64,000 nucleotides of DNA from Billgrantia ethanolica (GTDB lineage Bacteria > Pseudomonadota > Gammaproteobacteria > Pseudomonadales > Halomonadaceae): NCBI RefSeq assembly GCF_021404305.1, contig NZ_JABFTX010000001.1, forward strand, positions 1,364,001 through 1,428,000, read 5' to 3'. Made by a program: the position numbers and the translations under genes. How positions within the stretch are numbered: the first letter of the stretch is position 1; each line of letters begins with the position of its first letter. The notes below the pieces were generated by a model. That model did no database searches, was not told the DNA's origin, and worked only from the letters and a program-made list of their open reading frames with translations. Below, piece by piece: positions 9,108 through 17,884 of this stretch.

Positions 9108-10136
9108 TCAGCGTGCCGCATCGGAGCGACCATCCGCATCCTCGGATGGGGTCGAGGTATCGGCATCTTCCGGCATGTCCAGCTCGGCTGCCTCGATGAC
9201 CTCACCCTCTTCCGCCGTCGCACGCTCGGCCTCGTCGACCAGGTCCGGCTCGTGCAGCAGAGCCTCTTCAAGCCCGCTGGGCGGCTGGTGGGTCAGCTTG
9301 CGCAGCACGCCTCCCAGGCGCGAGCGCATCTCGCCGCGCGGCACGATCATGTCCACCGTGCCGTGCTCGAGCAGGAACTCGCTGCGCTGGAAACCTTCCG
9401 GCAGCTTCTCGCGCACGGTCTGTTCGATCACGCGCGGGCCGGCGAAGCCGATAAGCGCATTGGGCTCGGCCACGTTGAGATCGCCGAGCATGGCCAGGGA
9501 TGCGGACACACCGCCGAATACGGGATCGGTGAGCACCGAGATGTAAGGCACACCCGCCACACGCAGACGCTCCAGCGCCGCCGAGGTCTTGGCCATCTGC
9601 ATCAGCGAAAACAGCGCTTCCTGCATCCGCGCCCCGCCCGAGGCGGAGAAGCAGATGAAGGGGATGCGCTCTTCCAGGGCCAGGGTGGCAGCGCGCACGA
9701 ACTTCTCGCCCACCACGGCGCCCATCGAGCCGCCCATGAAGGTGAACTCGAAGGCCACCACCACGACGGGCAAGCCATCGAGCTTGCCGCGCATGGCCAC
9801 CAGGGCATCCTTCTCACCGGTCTCCTTCTGGGCCGCATTGAGGCGGTCCTTGTATTTCTTCGAGTCGCGGAACTTGAGGCGATCCACCGGCTCCAGCTCG
9901 GCCGAGATCTCTTCCCGCCCCTCCTTGTCGAGGAACCAGTCGAGACGCTTGCGCGCGGTCAGACGCAGGTGGTGGTCGCACTTGGGACAGACGTTGTGGT
10001 GCTTCTCCAGTTCGGGCAGATAGAGCACCGCCTCGCACTTCGGGCACTTGCGCCACAGGCCGTCGGGCACGCTGGCCCGTCGGTCCTTGCGCTGAATCCG
10101 CCCCATGGAGGGCACAATCTTGTCGAGCCAGCTCAT
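9108..10136 (-). CDS. accD: Acetyl-CoA carboxylase carboxyltransferase beta subunit
   Basis: A 342-residue subunit that, with AccA, moves the carboxyl group from carboxybiotin to acetyl-CoA to make malonyl-CoA. The N-terminal zinc ribbon has Cys31, Cys34, Cys50 and Cys53. The crotonase-like core includes [19 protein letters not shown]. The last 50 or so residues are an acidic low-complexity tail ([20 protein letters not shown]) that makes it slightly longer than typical, in keeping with a halophile. It ends nine bases before folC starts. Confidence 0.96.
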   Translation of the reverse strand: MSWLDKIVPSMGRIQRKDRRASVPDGLWRKCPKCEAVLYLPELEKHHNVCPKCDHHLRLTARKRLDWFLDKEGREEISAELEPVDRLKFRDSKKYKDRLNAAQKETGEKDALVAMRGKLDGLPVVVVAFEFTFMGGSMGAVVGEKFVRAATLALEERIPFICFSASGGARMQEALFSLMQMAKTSAALERLRVAGVPYISVLTDPVFGGVSASLAMLGDLNVAEPNALIGFAGPRVIEQTVREKLPEGFQRSEFLLEHGTVDMIVPRGEMRSRLGGVLRKLTHQPPSGLEEALLHEPDLVDEAERATAEEGEVIEAAELDMPEDADTSTPSEDADGRSDAAR

Positions 10137-10216
10137 GTCAGAAAGGCTTCCGTATGCTGTTGCGCCCGGTCGTGCCGGGCGTCATGAGTCGAATCTTTAG
10201 CAGGGCAAGGACACGC

Positions 10217-11032
10217 TCAGCGGGCAGGCAACGCATCCAGAGCCTGACGCATCTCACTCAGCACCGCCTTGAGCTCATCGGCAATCGCTTCCGGCCGCTC
10301 GGCGTTGTCAGCGATGCGGCTGACCAGCGCGCTGCCGACGATCACGCCATCGGCGACCTTGCCGACCTCGGCGGCCGAGGCGCCGTCACGGATACCGAAA
10401 CCGACGCACAGCGGCAGCTCGGTCAGACCGCGCAGCGGCGCCAGATGCTCGGCCACATCGGCGGCATTGAGCGTGGCGGCACCGGTCACGCCCTTGAGCG
10501 CAACATAGTAGAGATAGCCCTCGCCGTGGGCGCATATTGTAGCGGCCCGCTCGGTGGAAGTGGTAGGGGCGACGAGAAAGATCGAGGCCAGACCGCGCTG
10601 CTTGAGGATGGGACCGAACTCGTCGGCCTCCTCAGGGGGCATGTCCACGGTCAGCACGCCGTCGATGCCGGCCGCCTCCGCCTGGTCGGCGAATACCTCG
10701 AAACCGATGCGTTCGACCGGGTTGAGATAGCCCATCAACACCACGGGCGTATCACCGTCGGACTGACGGAACTCGCGCACCATCTCGAACAGGTGGGTCA
10801 GGCGCACCTTGTGCTGGAGCGCCCGCTCGCAGGCCTTCTGGATCACCGGGCCGTCGGCCATGGGATCGGAAAACGGCACGCCCAGCTCGATCACGTCGGC
10901 GCCCGCCTCCACCAGCGCGTGCATGAAGCCGACCGTGTACTGAGGAGCCGGGTCACCGGCGGTGATGAAGGGAATCAGCGCACGGCGGCCCTGGGCCTTG
11001 AGTTCGGCGAAACGTTTGTCGATTCGATTCAT
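10217..11032 (-). CDS. trpA: Tryptophan synthase alpha chain
   Basis: A 271-residue TIM-barrel subunit that splits indole-3-glycerol phosphate into indole and glyceraldehyde-3-phosphate. The catalytic acids are Glu49 in [10 protein letters not shown] and Asp60 in MADGPVIQ; the phosphate-binding segment [14 protein letters not shown] lies near residue 205. The gene starts two bases after trpB ends, as expected for subunits of one complex. Confidence 0.96.
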   Translation of the reverse strand: MNRIDKRFAELKAQGRRALIPFITAGDPAPQYTVGFMHALVEAGADVIELGVPFSDPMADGPVIQKACERALQHKVRLTHLFEMVREFRQSDGDTPVVLMGYLNPVERIGFEVFADQAEAAGIDGVLTVDMPPEEADEFGPILKQRGLASIFLVAPTTSTERAATICAHGEGYLYYVALKGVTGAATLNAADVAEHLAPLRGLTELPLCVGFGIRDGASAAEVGKVADGVIVGSALVSRIADNAERPEAIADELKAVLSEMRQALDALPAR

Positions 11033-11034
11033 CG

Positions 11035-12249
11035 TCAGAACTCCAGGCCGTCGATCTTGGCGACCGTCATGATGTCCTTGTCGCCGCGGCCGGAGAGGTT
11101 GACCACGATGTTCTGGTCGGGCCGCATGGTCGGCGCCAACACCTTGGCGTGGGCCAGCGCATGGGCCGACTCCAGTGCCGGCATGATGCCCTCGACACGA
11201 GTCAGCTCACGGAACGCCTCGAGCACGGCAGCGTCGTTGGCGGCCACGTACTGCACCCGCCCCACGTCCTTCCACAGGGCGTGCTCGGGACCGACCCCCG
11301 GATAGTCCAGACCGGCCGAAATCGAGTGGGTGTCGGACACCTGACCGCCCTCATCGGACATCAGGTAGGTGCGGTTGCCGTGCAGCACGCCGCGCGGCGC
11401 GTTGGAGGCCAGCGGTGCCGCGTGGCGTCCGGTTTCGACGCCGTCGCCACCGGCTTCGACACCGTACATGGCGACCTCGTCGTCCTCGACGAAGGGATAG
11501 AACAGCCCCATGGCATTGGAGCCACCGCCGACGCAGGCGATCAGCGCATCGGGCAGCTTGCCGAACTCCTCCAGCGACTGGCGGCGCGCCTCGCGGCCGA
11601 CCACGGCGTTGAAGTCACGTACCAGCATGGGATACGGGTGCGGGCCGGCCACGGTACCGATGATGTAGAAGGTGTCGTCGACGTTGGTCACCCAGTCGCG
11701 CAGCGCTTCGTTCATGGCGTCCTTGAGCGTGCGAGTGCCCGACTCCACCGGAATCACGTTGGCCCCCAGCAGGCGCATGCGGTAGACGTTGAGCTTCTGG
11801 CGCTGTACGTCCTCGGCGCCCATGTAGACTTCACACTTGAGACCCAGGCGAGCCGCCACGGTGGCCGTGGCCACGCCATGCTGGCCGGCACCGGTCTCCG
11901 CGATGACCCGCGGCTTGCCGCTCATCTTGGCCAGCAGTGCCTGACCGATGGTGTTGTTCACCTTGTGCGCGCCGGTGTGGTTGAGGTCTTCGCGCTTGAG
12001 CCAGATCCGTGCACCACCCAGCTTCTTCGACCATCGCTCCGCATGATAGAGCGGCGAGGGACGGCCCACGTAATGGGCCAGGTCATAGTCGAATTCGGCC
12101 TGGAAATCCGGGTCGTCGCGAAGACGCATGTAGGTCTTCTCCAGATCGTCCAGGGCGAAGCTCAGGGTCTCCGAAACGAACCGGCCGCCGTAGGGGCCAA
12201 AGTGGCCGCGGGCGTCCGGCAGTCGGGTCAGGTCACTGAACTTGCTCAC
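11035..12249 (-). CDS. trpB: Tryptophan synthase beta chain
   Basis: A 404-residue PLP enzyme that joins indole channelled from TrpA with serine. The PLP lysine is Lys96 in [10 protein letters not shown]; the phosphate loop is [10 protein letters not shown]. The GTG at 12249 is chosen because GAGGTG sits just upstream and the resulting length fits the family. The longer frame to 12417 would add an Arg/Pro-rich segment that overlaps trpF and is unlikely to be translated. Confidence 0.96.
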   Translation of the reverse strand: MSKFSDLTRLPDARGHFGPYGGRFVSETLSFALDDLEKTYMRLRDDPDFQAEFDYDLAHYVGRPSPLYHAERWSKKLGGARIWLKREDLNHTGAHKVNNTIGQALLAKMSGKPRVIAETGAGQHGVATATVAARLGLKCEVYMGAEDVQRQKLNVYRMRLLGANVIPVESGTRTLKDAMNEALRDWVTNVDDTFYIIGTVAGPHPYPMLVRDFNAVVGREARRQSLEEFGKLPDALIACVGGGSNAMGLFYPFVEDDEVAMYGVEAGGDGVETGRHAAPLASNAPRGVLHGNRTYLMSDEGGQVSDTHSISAGLDYPGVGPEHALWKDVGRVQYVAANDAAVLEAFRELTRVEGIMPALESAHALAHAKVLAPTMRPDQNIVVNLSGRGDKDIMTVAKIDGLEF

Positions 12250-12322
12250 TAAAGACACCTCATAGGGTCGCCATAAGGGAATGGGAGTGGTGTTGGGCCA
12301 GGCCCGGGAATACGGATACAGG

Positions 12323-12976
12323 TCACGCCCGGTGCGAGCGGTCGGCCTGGGCCACTGCCGCGGCAAAGGCCGCCAGCAAACCGCAGTCCTTGCGCCCAGG
12401 CGCGGTTTCCACGCCACCGGAGACGTCTACCGCAAAAGGGCGGACACGCTCGATGGCTTGCGCCACGTTGTCCGGACCGAGCCCCCCCGCGAGAATAACA
12501 GGTTTTGCCAGGTTTGCGGGGATTCGCGACCAGTCGAACGTCTCGCCGGTGCCGCCCGGCACGCCGGGACGATAGGCATCCAGCAGCAAGGCCTGGGCGC
12601 CTGCGTAGGCCTCTGCGGCAGCGTGCAGATCGAGATCGTCGCGCATGCGCAGCGCCTTGATCCAGGGCCGGCCGAAGCCGGCGCAGAACGCCGGGGTCTC
12701 GTCGCCGTGGAACTGCAGCAGGTCGAGATGCTCGGCGCAGCGCGCAATCAGCTCGGGCTGCTGATCGACGAACAGCCCCACTCGGGTGACGAAGGCCGGC
12801 ACCCGTGCTGCCAGTGCGGCAAGGCGCGCCTCATCCACGCAGCGCTTGCTGCCAGGCCAAAGCACGAAGCCCAGCGCATCGGCGCCGGCGGCCACGGCAT
12901 CAGCCACGTCCTGCTCACGGGTCAGGCCGCAGAACTTGATACGGGTGCGGAATCCCACGGTTTTTACGTCAATCAT
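12323..12976 (-). CDS. trpF: Phosphoribosylanthranilate isomerase
   Basis: A 217-residue TIM barrel for the third step of tryptophan synthesis. The catalytic cysteine is Cys16 in RIKFCGLTR and the catalytic aspartate lies in [11 protein letters not shown]. Of two close ATGs the second (12976) is preferred because AGGA lies about five bases upstream. The lasso-pathway kinase gene stops 24 bases upstream with no visible terminator between, so trpF may receive readthrough from the lasso operon. Confidence 0.95.
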   Translation of the reverse strand: MIDVKTVGFRTRIKFCGLTREQDVADAVAAGADALGFVLWPGSKRCVDEARLAALAARVPAFVTRVGLFVDQQPELIARCAEHLDLLQFHGDETPAFCAGFGRPWIKALRMRDDLDLHAAAEAYAGAQALLLDAYRPGVPGGTGETFDWSRIPANLAKPVILAGGLGPDNVAQAIERVRPFAVDVSGGVETAPGRKDCGLLAAFAAAVAQADRSHRA

Positions 12977-13000
12977 GCCCATCCTGGCAGCCTGTCGGAT

Positions 13001-14026
13001 TTAACTTGCCTGCTGTCGTTCAACGCCCTGCGCCTCACCGAGATCGGCGAGCACCGCACGGTGGACCGCGGGAAGATAGTGGTAGCCGCTAGGATAACAC
13101 AGCCGCTTGACCACCACGCTGCGAGCGATGGCCGCGAGACGATGGAAGCGTGTTCGTGCGATGTCCGCTTGGGCGGTGCCGTCCTGTCCAGTTGCATAGC
13201 CACATCCCTCCAGCACCTCGGCCAGGAAAGAGTGCCGTACGAGCTGGATCAGCGCTTCGCCCGGGCCGAGCGGCTCCAGGCGTATCGCCGTGTCGCCTCC
13301 GGTCACGACACGGCGCTCCAGCAAGTAGATCCTCGCCACGGGCAGTGACTCTCTGGAGACATGCCCCACTCTCTCGGCCGGAACACTGAGCTTGGGAAAC
13401 GACGGATGGACCGGCTCGAAACCCTCGGAGGTGCCGACGAAGCGCCGTGCCTGCTCCGGGGTCAACTTCAGTTGCGGAAAGGCATGCCGACAGGTTACCC
13501 ATGCATCATCCGGCTCCAGCGCCGCAATATCGTCGGCGAGGAGGTGAAACCCAGCCGCGACCAGGTAGGTGACCAGGGTGCTCTTGCCACCGGTGCGATC
13601 CGCCGCAAACAGCATCGCCCGACCCTTATGGGCCACCGCCCCGGCATGCAGAGCGCTGATACCGGTCATCTCGAGGTAATAGGAGAGGACGTCCCCGAGC
13701 AGATAGAGATCGACCATGAAGCCGGCTTCACCGTCCTGCAGCCGGCAGTCGATCCGCCCGGGAGCGACCAGGAATTCCGCCACCCGGGGGAAGCGCATCA
13801 GGTTTCCGCCGGCCACGGCATAGATCTCCAGATCAGGCTCTTCGAAGCGGTTCCTGGACGGGCTCAGATAGAGGGCATTTTGACGCGAGGGTGTGGGCCA
13901 CGCTCTCTTCAGCTCGCAATGAAAGGTCAGGTCGCACTCCGCCGTGGCGGGTGCGGCACTCAGGGGGAAGCGGAAACGATGCGTCGTCTCCATGCAGAGC
14001 CCAAAGACCCGGTATCGGTATGTCAC
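13001..14026 (-). CDS. HPr-kinase-like lasso peptide kinase
   Basis: A 341-residue protein. The phosphate-binding loop AADRTGGKST is at residues 141-150, a conserved HAGAV precedes it (His127) and a Walker-B-like LLADDIAAL follows (Asp165, Asp166). This is the HPr kinase C-terminal fold, without the N-terminal domain of true HprK. Similar proteins (PadeK of the paeninodin pathway) phosphorylate lasso precursor peptides. The GTG at 14026 is preferred: GGAGG lies nine bases upstream and the family often begins with a YRYRxFGL-like strand. A TTG at 14101 would overlap the upstream gene. It is the last gene of the C-A-PRTase/RRE-kinase run. The substrate residue is unknown, because the precursor lacks the C-terminal Ser that PadeK uses. 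Confidence 0.85.
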   Translation of the reverse strand: MTYRYRVFGLCMETTHRFRFPLSAAPATAECDLTFHCELKRAWPTPSRQNALYLSPSRNRFEEPDLEIYAVAGGNLMRFPRVAEFLVAPGRIDCRLQDGEAGFMVDLYLLGDVLSYYLEMTGISALHAGAVAHKGRAMLFAADRTGGKSTLVTYLVAAGFHLLADDIAALEPDDAWVTCRHAFPQLKLTPEQARRFVGTSEGFEPVHPSFPKLSVPAERVGHVSRESLPVARIYLLERRVVTGGDTAIRLEPLGPGEALIQLVRHSFLAEVLEGCGYATGQDGTAQADIARTRFHRLAAIARSVVVKRLCYPSGYHYLPAVHRAVLADLGEAQGVERQQAS

Positions 14027-14078
14027 GCTTCCTGCCCTCCGTCGCCGACTCGGCGCCGAACGATTCATGCCGAACGAT

Positions 14079-15344
14079 TCAGCGCCGAACCAGGACGCCA
14101 ATGTCCTCGAGCTCCGCCACCAGTGCGGCCAGGTCTCGTCGCAGCGCCTCCGGCGCTACGGCATAGTCCTCCAGCAGCAACGCGATAGCTCCCTCCAGAC
14201 TGCCGCTATTCAGCAACGCTCGCCACATGTCAGCCGCCGTCGGATCGAGCTGGAAACAGGGCGCGGACCCTGCGGACGCCCGGGGGAAGTGCGCCACCGC
14301 GATCGATTCACCGATCGGCACCCCCAGCACGCGAGCGGCAGACTTGAGCGGGCCAGGCTCCGTCGACTGCAGCGCGATTCCCGCCTGTGCCAGCCCCTCC
14401 TCCGCCGTGCCAGCCGCCTCCGCCCGCAGCCGTGCGGCCTGAACACGACGCTTGAGGCATAGCGACGGCGGCCAGGCGTTCCAGCCAGCTTGAAAGCGCC
14501 CTGCTTCTGCATCCCAGTACTTGGCCTCGGGCTCGCACCAGGCGAAAGCCACGTACTCGGCAATCCCGCACCAGTAGGCTTCCTCGCCGATCTGCTCCCG
14601 ACGCTCCGAGAGCCAACGGGGATAGGTCGCGCCGAACCAGTCTGGCGCGACATCCCTGAGGTCTTCGGCGTTGAGGCAGGCCAGCACTCTGGGCTCGACC
14701 CGCTCGATGGCGCGGCACAATTCCCCGGGAGCAAACAGCGGACAGAAGATGACCGTCGGAGTGTCACACCGCTGCAGGAACTGCTGGAAGCGCACTCCAG
14801 ACAGGGCACAGTCGTCCACCACTACCCAAGGCTGGGACTCCCCACTCTCGGCCACCCCGGGCTCAGGCACGCCGATCTGATCGGGGCGCAGATCGAGCAG
14901 GTAGGAGAGCATGCCTAGAACGATCCAGCCCCCGCGGGGGATGGCGGTATAACGAAAGCGCGTCAGAGCCTCCTCACCGAAGCGCGCCCGGAGGGCCGTG
15001 GCAAGACGCTCTACCGCCAGCTCAGCGGCGGGGTAATCGATATAGCGATGATGCTCGAGCACCTCACGGAGTTGAGCAGCCAGGTCCGCCAGCAGGGACT
15101 TCTGCTCCCCCGTGAAATGCCCGAAAGCCGCCACCATGGGCTCGGGCCAGGCTCGCGCCGCGAGCCTGGCCCCCTTCATTCTTATCCACAGTGGATTGGC
15201 TTGGATTCCTTCGCCCAGCGCCCGCAAGGCCGACTCTCGATCGAGCTGCCGGGTAAAGGCAAGAAGCTGCTCGACGGACTCTCGGCCATCGAGCAGCAGA
15301 ACGGCATCGATGCCCCTGTTCACGACAAGGTTGTCCCTGTTCAC
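14079..15344 (-). CDS. Phosphoribosyltransferase-like domain fused to PqqD-like RRE
   Basis: A 421-residue protein of two parts. Residues about 95-245 resemble a type I phosphoribosyltransferase: an IPRGGWIVLG loop (135-144), then WVVVDDCALSG (173-183), which matches the PRPP-binding loop with its two acidic residues. Residues about 345-421 form a PqqD-like winged helix (FQLDPTAADMWRALL, then LVAELEDIGVLV), the RiPP recognition element that grips leader peptides. It lies 47 bases after the lasso precursor stop and before the kinase. The start is GTG at 15344, with a weak ribosome-binding site; a second in-frame GTG lies at 15323. Inference: the RRE brings the precursor to the PRTase-like domain, which may attach a ribose-phosphate group or bind a nucleotide. 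I know of no characterised lasso pathway with this fusion. Confidence 0.75.
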   Translation of the reverse strand: MNRDNLVVNRGIDAVLLLDGRESVEQLLAFTRQLDRESALRALGEGIQANPLWIRMKGARLAARAWPEPMVAAFGHFTGEQKSLLADLAAQLREVLEHHRYIDYPAAELAVERLATALRARFGEEALTRFRYTAIPRGGWIVLGMLSYLLDLRPDQIGVPEPGVAESGESQPWVVVDDCALSGVRFQQFLQRCDTPTVIFCPLFAPGELCRAIERVEPRVLACLNAEDLRDVAPDWFGATYPRWLSERREQIGEEAYWCGIAEYVAFAWCEPEAKYWDAEAGRFQAGWNAWPPSLCLKRRVQAARLRAEAAGTAEEGLAQAGIALQSTEPGPLKSAARVLGVPIGESIAVAHFPRASAGSAPCFQLDPTAADMWRALLNSGSLEGAIALLLEDYAVAPEALRRDLAALVAELEDIGVLVRR

Positions 15345-15391
15345 GGGGCGAGGCTATGCAGAGGTAGCCTGGGCCAGTTCCTTGCCAAGGC

Positions 15392-15574
15392 CTACCTGCC
15401 ATGCCCGGGCGGGTTGCGGCTGCCGTACGAATGCGGTGCATTGCCCGGAAATACATCCGATCCCGGCTTGGTCAGCCCTACCAGGGTGAGATCGGCAACG
15501 GTTCCCCATCTTGTCAGCCGGGGGCTGCTGTATTCACGGCGGACTTTGCCGTGCATTTCCTGTTTCTTGTTCAT
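15392..15574 (-). CDS. Lasso peptide precursor (A)
   Basis: A 60-residue peptide starting MNKKQEMHGK; the ATG at 15574 has GGAGG eight bases upstream (a longer start at 15589 lacks one). Residues 15-24 (YSSPRLTRWG) fit the lasso leader motif YxxPxLxxxG read by RRE proteins, and VADLTL follows at 26-31. With Thr30 at leader position -2, the core starts at Val32 and Asp40 is position 9 (VGLTKPGSD). If it starts at Gly33, Asp40 is position 8. Both allow a normal 8- or 9-residue macrolactam. The tail is VFPGNAPHSY followed by GSRNPPGHGR: Pro/Gly-rich, two Ser, no Cys. It lies between the cyclase gene and the PRTase-RRE gene. Mature length would be 28 or 29 residues. Confidence 0.88.
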   Translation of the reverse strand: MNKKQEMHGKVRREYSSPRLTRWGTVADLTLVGLTKPGSDVFPGNAPHSYGSRNPPGHGR

Positions 15575-15601
15575 TAACTGATCCTCCAACCCGTATCCTC
15601 G

Positions 15602-15630
15602 TCGATAGGGAACTCCCTATAGCCCGTCAG
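15602..15630 (-). promoter_or_regulatory. Candidate promoter of the lasso precursor with palindromic operator
   Basis: On the minus strand CTGACG (15630-15625) and TATCGA (15607-15602) are 17 bases apart and could be weak -35 and -10 boxes. A perfect palindrome, ATAGGGA-AC-TCCCTAT (15605-15620), fills most of the spacer and touches the -10. It ends 31 bases before the precursor ATG. This is an operator-like position, but the -10 match is only 3 of 6. Confidence 0.4.
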
Positions 15631-15661
15631 CCCTCAATCGAGCGCTAACACTTCCTTACAC

Positions 15662-15689
15662 AAAAAGATTAGGCCGACCCTGGGCGGCC
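15662..15689 (-). terminator. Intrinsic terminator or attenuator between cyclase and precursor genes
   Basis: On the minus strand GGCCGCC pairs with GG(T)CGGCC (one bulge) at 15689-15672, followed by TAATCTTTTTG. This is a reasonable rho-independent terminator 105 bases beyond the cyclase stop and 88 bases before the precursor start. It implies that the precursor has its own promoter or is under attenuation. Confidence 0.55.
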
Positions 15690-15793
15690 ATCCATGCCAA
15701 AAAAAAATGATTTACAAAGGATTACAGGATGATTTTCATCACTCGCGGGGTAGCGCTAGTGCCATTCGCTGCTGCCCTGCCGGGTTGATTCGA

Positions 15794-17722
15794 CTACCAG
15801 AATCGCCTTAGCCAGATTTCCAGCGACAGGGTCGGCCAGAGGTCGAAACTGGGCGCATTGCCACGCACGAAACATTCGAATCGCTCGCGTAACATTGCTT
15901 CATCGACGAAACCCAGCTCGGCACAGCGGCTATGAGTCATCAAGCCGAGGATGTTTTCGTAGGCCTTGTCACGCAGCGCAGCGAAGTAGATAGGTTCGGG
16001 CGACACCTTGCCGATCGAGCCGACAGCCTCGACCGGCATGATGCCCGACATGGCCCGTCGCGCCAGCCGTTTTACCTCGATGACACTGTCGACATGGTAC
16101 TGGGGGCAGGCAAGAATGAACTCGGCTATCCGCCTGTCGCTCCAGGGGTCGGCATTGCCCACGCCATGCAAGGCGGTGATGCGCTCGGCGTACCTCATCC
16201 CCTGCTGGACCAGCGGCGAGAAGACATGGATGTAACGCTCCCGTGGGGCGCGGCGTGACCAATTCGCCGCCTCGGCTCTTACCGGTTCGACCTCTGGCAA
16301 TCCCGCTCGCTGAAGGAAGCCCGGGGAGACATAGGACTCCGCGCGTCGTATCGGCCCCCGCTGCCGGGGCTTGCGCGATGTACCGATGCGGTGAGCGGCT
16401 TGCCAGTCACGGGTGAGACGACTCCCCGACAGTAGATCCGACAGCATGGGCCGCACCAGGTAGCGAGACAGGGCAGCAGCACGCGACAGCGAGGTTAACC
16501 TCGACAGGGCCTCAAGCTCACGCCATGCCCCGTGAAAATGGCCAGCCAGCAACATACCAGGCACGTCGGTCACGGCTCCGCCACAGATGACGTCACCGCG
16601 TGAGCCATAGAACATCACGCTAACGCGATCAGCCGCCGCTGCCGCCAGAGAGCGGACCAGGAAGGGCTGAAACATCGAGAAGAAAGGATCATCCTCGTGG
16701 GGCTGGTTGAGAGCATCCTCGACCAGGGGATAGGTCTCCTCCGCCGGCACCTCATGCACCGGCATGGCGAAATGATCCGCGATTCGGTAGATGTTCTCGC
16801 GTTCGTCGCACTCGGGCAGCTCGGAAAACACCCAGCTGTAGGCGCGCATCGGCGGCACGCCCTCCCCTTGCCGGCGGAGCCAGCCAGCCACCGAGGCGAC
16901 ACAGGTGGAGTCGACCCCGCCGCTCAGACTCACGCCAACCGGGTCGCGGGCACGCATGCGACAGCGCACCGCCTCAGTCAACAGCTCGCACAGCCGATCG
17001 GCATAGGCCCTCTCGTCGCGGTAGCGAAGGCGTCGCTCCGGATCGGGCGCCCAGAAGCAGCGACTGCGCTTTCGCCCTGCCCGATCGATCGTCACTTCCT
17101 CGGCGGGCTTGAGCTCCTCGATCCCCTCATAGAAGACCTGTCCGGGCGGCGTCTGCATGCCACACAGGTGCCAGCCGACGGCCTGCTCGTTCAAGCGCCG
17201 CGGCACACCATTCACCGCCAGGATCTGCCGCACTTCGGTAGCGAACAGCACCCGCCCAGGTTCAATCCGATAGTAAAGGGAGCGCATGCCCAGGGGATCT
17301 CGAGCCAGGTGCAGCTCACGCTGACCGGCATCCCAGAGCACATAGGCAAAGTCACCGAGCAGCCGTGCGGGCCCCTGCTCACCGGCATGCAGCAGCATCC
17401 AGAGCATGAGCTCGGCATCCGTTGCTACCTCTCTCTCCACCCCAGCATGCGGGGTGGGGCTCATGCCGACACAGTCTTCGCGGTTATCGAGGCGTGCATC
17501 GGCCGCGAACACGAGGCCACGCTCCGGCACGACCACCGGACGACACGCCCCGGTACCGTCGGGCGTCGTATCCAGCGACAGGCAGGCGATTCCCACTGGC
17601 CCCTCGCAGTAATACTCGACACCGTCTGGACCGCGGTAGAGGACCCGTGACGCCATCAGTTCCAGCTCGGCACGACTGACAGAGACGCCATCAAGACGAA
17701 TGATTCCGCAAATGCCGCTCAC
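15794..17722 (-). CDS. Lasso cyclase (C), asparagine-synthetase-like
   Basis: A 642-residue AsnB-like protein. An N-terminal class II glutaminase-like domain (about 1-210) is followed by an ATP-pyrophosphatase synthetase domain with the loop SLSGGVDST at residues 265-273. In lasso pathways the C protein adenylates the side chain of Asp/Glu at core position 7-9 and forms the macrolactam with the freed N-terminus. The glutaminase start is MSGICGI, so the cysteine is residue 5 rather than residue 2, and glutaminase activity is doubtful. The start is GTG at 17722 with GGGAGG ten bases upstream. True asparagine synthetase is less likely given the adjacent precursor, the RRE protein and the kinase. 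Confidence 0.85.
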   Translation of the reverse strand: MSGICGIIRLDGVSVSRAELELMASRVLYRGPDGVEYYCEGPVGIACLSLDTTPDGTGACRPVVVPERGLVFAADARLDNREDCVGMSPTPHAGVEREVATDAELMLWMLLHAGEQGPARLLGDFAYVLWDAGQRELHLARDPLGMRSLYYRIEPGRVLFATEVRQILAVNGVPRRLNEQAVGWHLCGMQTPPGQVFYEGIEELKPAEEVTIDRAGRKRSRCFWAPDPERRLRYRDERAYADRLCELLTEAVRCRMRARDPVGVSLSGGVDSTCVASVAGWLRRQGEGVPPMRAYSWVFSELPECDERENIYRIADHFAMPVHEVPAEETYPLVEDALNQPHEDDPFFSMFQPFLVRSLAAAAADRVSVMFYGSRGDVICGGAVTDVPGMLLAGHFHGAWRELEALSRLTSLSRAAALSRYLVRPMLSDLLSGSRLTRDWQAAHRIGTSRKPRQRGPIRRAESYVSPGFLQRAGLPEVEPVRAEAANWSRRAPRERYIHVFSPLVQQGMRYAERITALHGVGNADPWSDRRIAEFILACPQYHVDSVIEVKRLARRAMSGIMPVEAVGSIGKVSPEPIYFAALRDKAYENILGLMTHSRCAELGFVDEAMLRERFECFVRGNAPSFDLWPTLSLEIWLRRFW

Positions 17723-17810
17723 TGGGGAAGGACCTCCCGCAAGCCGTCAGGCAACCCTCCAGGCCACTGGGCGCAGCCCGGAGACACAACTGATCACCAT
17801 TCATTTACAG

Positions 17811-17838
17811 AATGTAGCAAATAAGATTGCCATGCCAA
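17811..17838 (-). promoter_or_regulatory. Candidate promoter of the lasso cyclase operon
   Basis: On the minus strand TTGGCA (17838-17833, 5/6 match) and TACATT (17816-17811, 4/6) are 16 bases apart, about 90 bases before the cyclase GTG and downstream of the truA stop. Confidence 0.45.
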
Positions 17839-17884
17839 GTCGAGTTCGTCTTGCCCAAACGTGGGGTCCAGGCGCCGTCTCGGT

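Noticed and set aside
13001..14026. True HPr kinase/phosphorylase (HprK)
   Set aside because: It lacks the N-terminal HprK domain, no HPr or PTS gene is nearby, and the lasso context fits the peptide-kinase subfamily.
14079..15344. ComF-type or purine-salvage phosphoribosyltransferase
   Set aside because: No zinc ribbon as in ComF, a large unrelated N-terminal part, and a C-terminal PqqD-like domain point to a RiPP role.
15392..15574. Alternative leader cleavage after Lys36 (using Thr35 as position -2)
   Set aside because: The core would begin at Pro37 and have no Asp or Glu at positions 7-9, so no lasso ring could form.
15794..17722. Housekeeping asparagine synthetase (asnB)
   Set aside because: The cysteine is at residue 5, and the gene sits next to a leader-motif precursor, an RRE protein and a peptide kinase; lasso cyclase explains all of this better.
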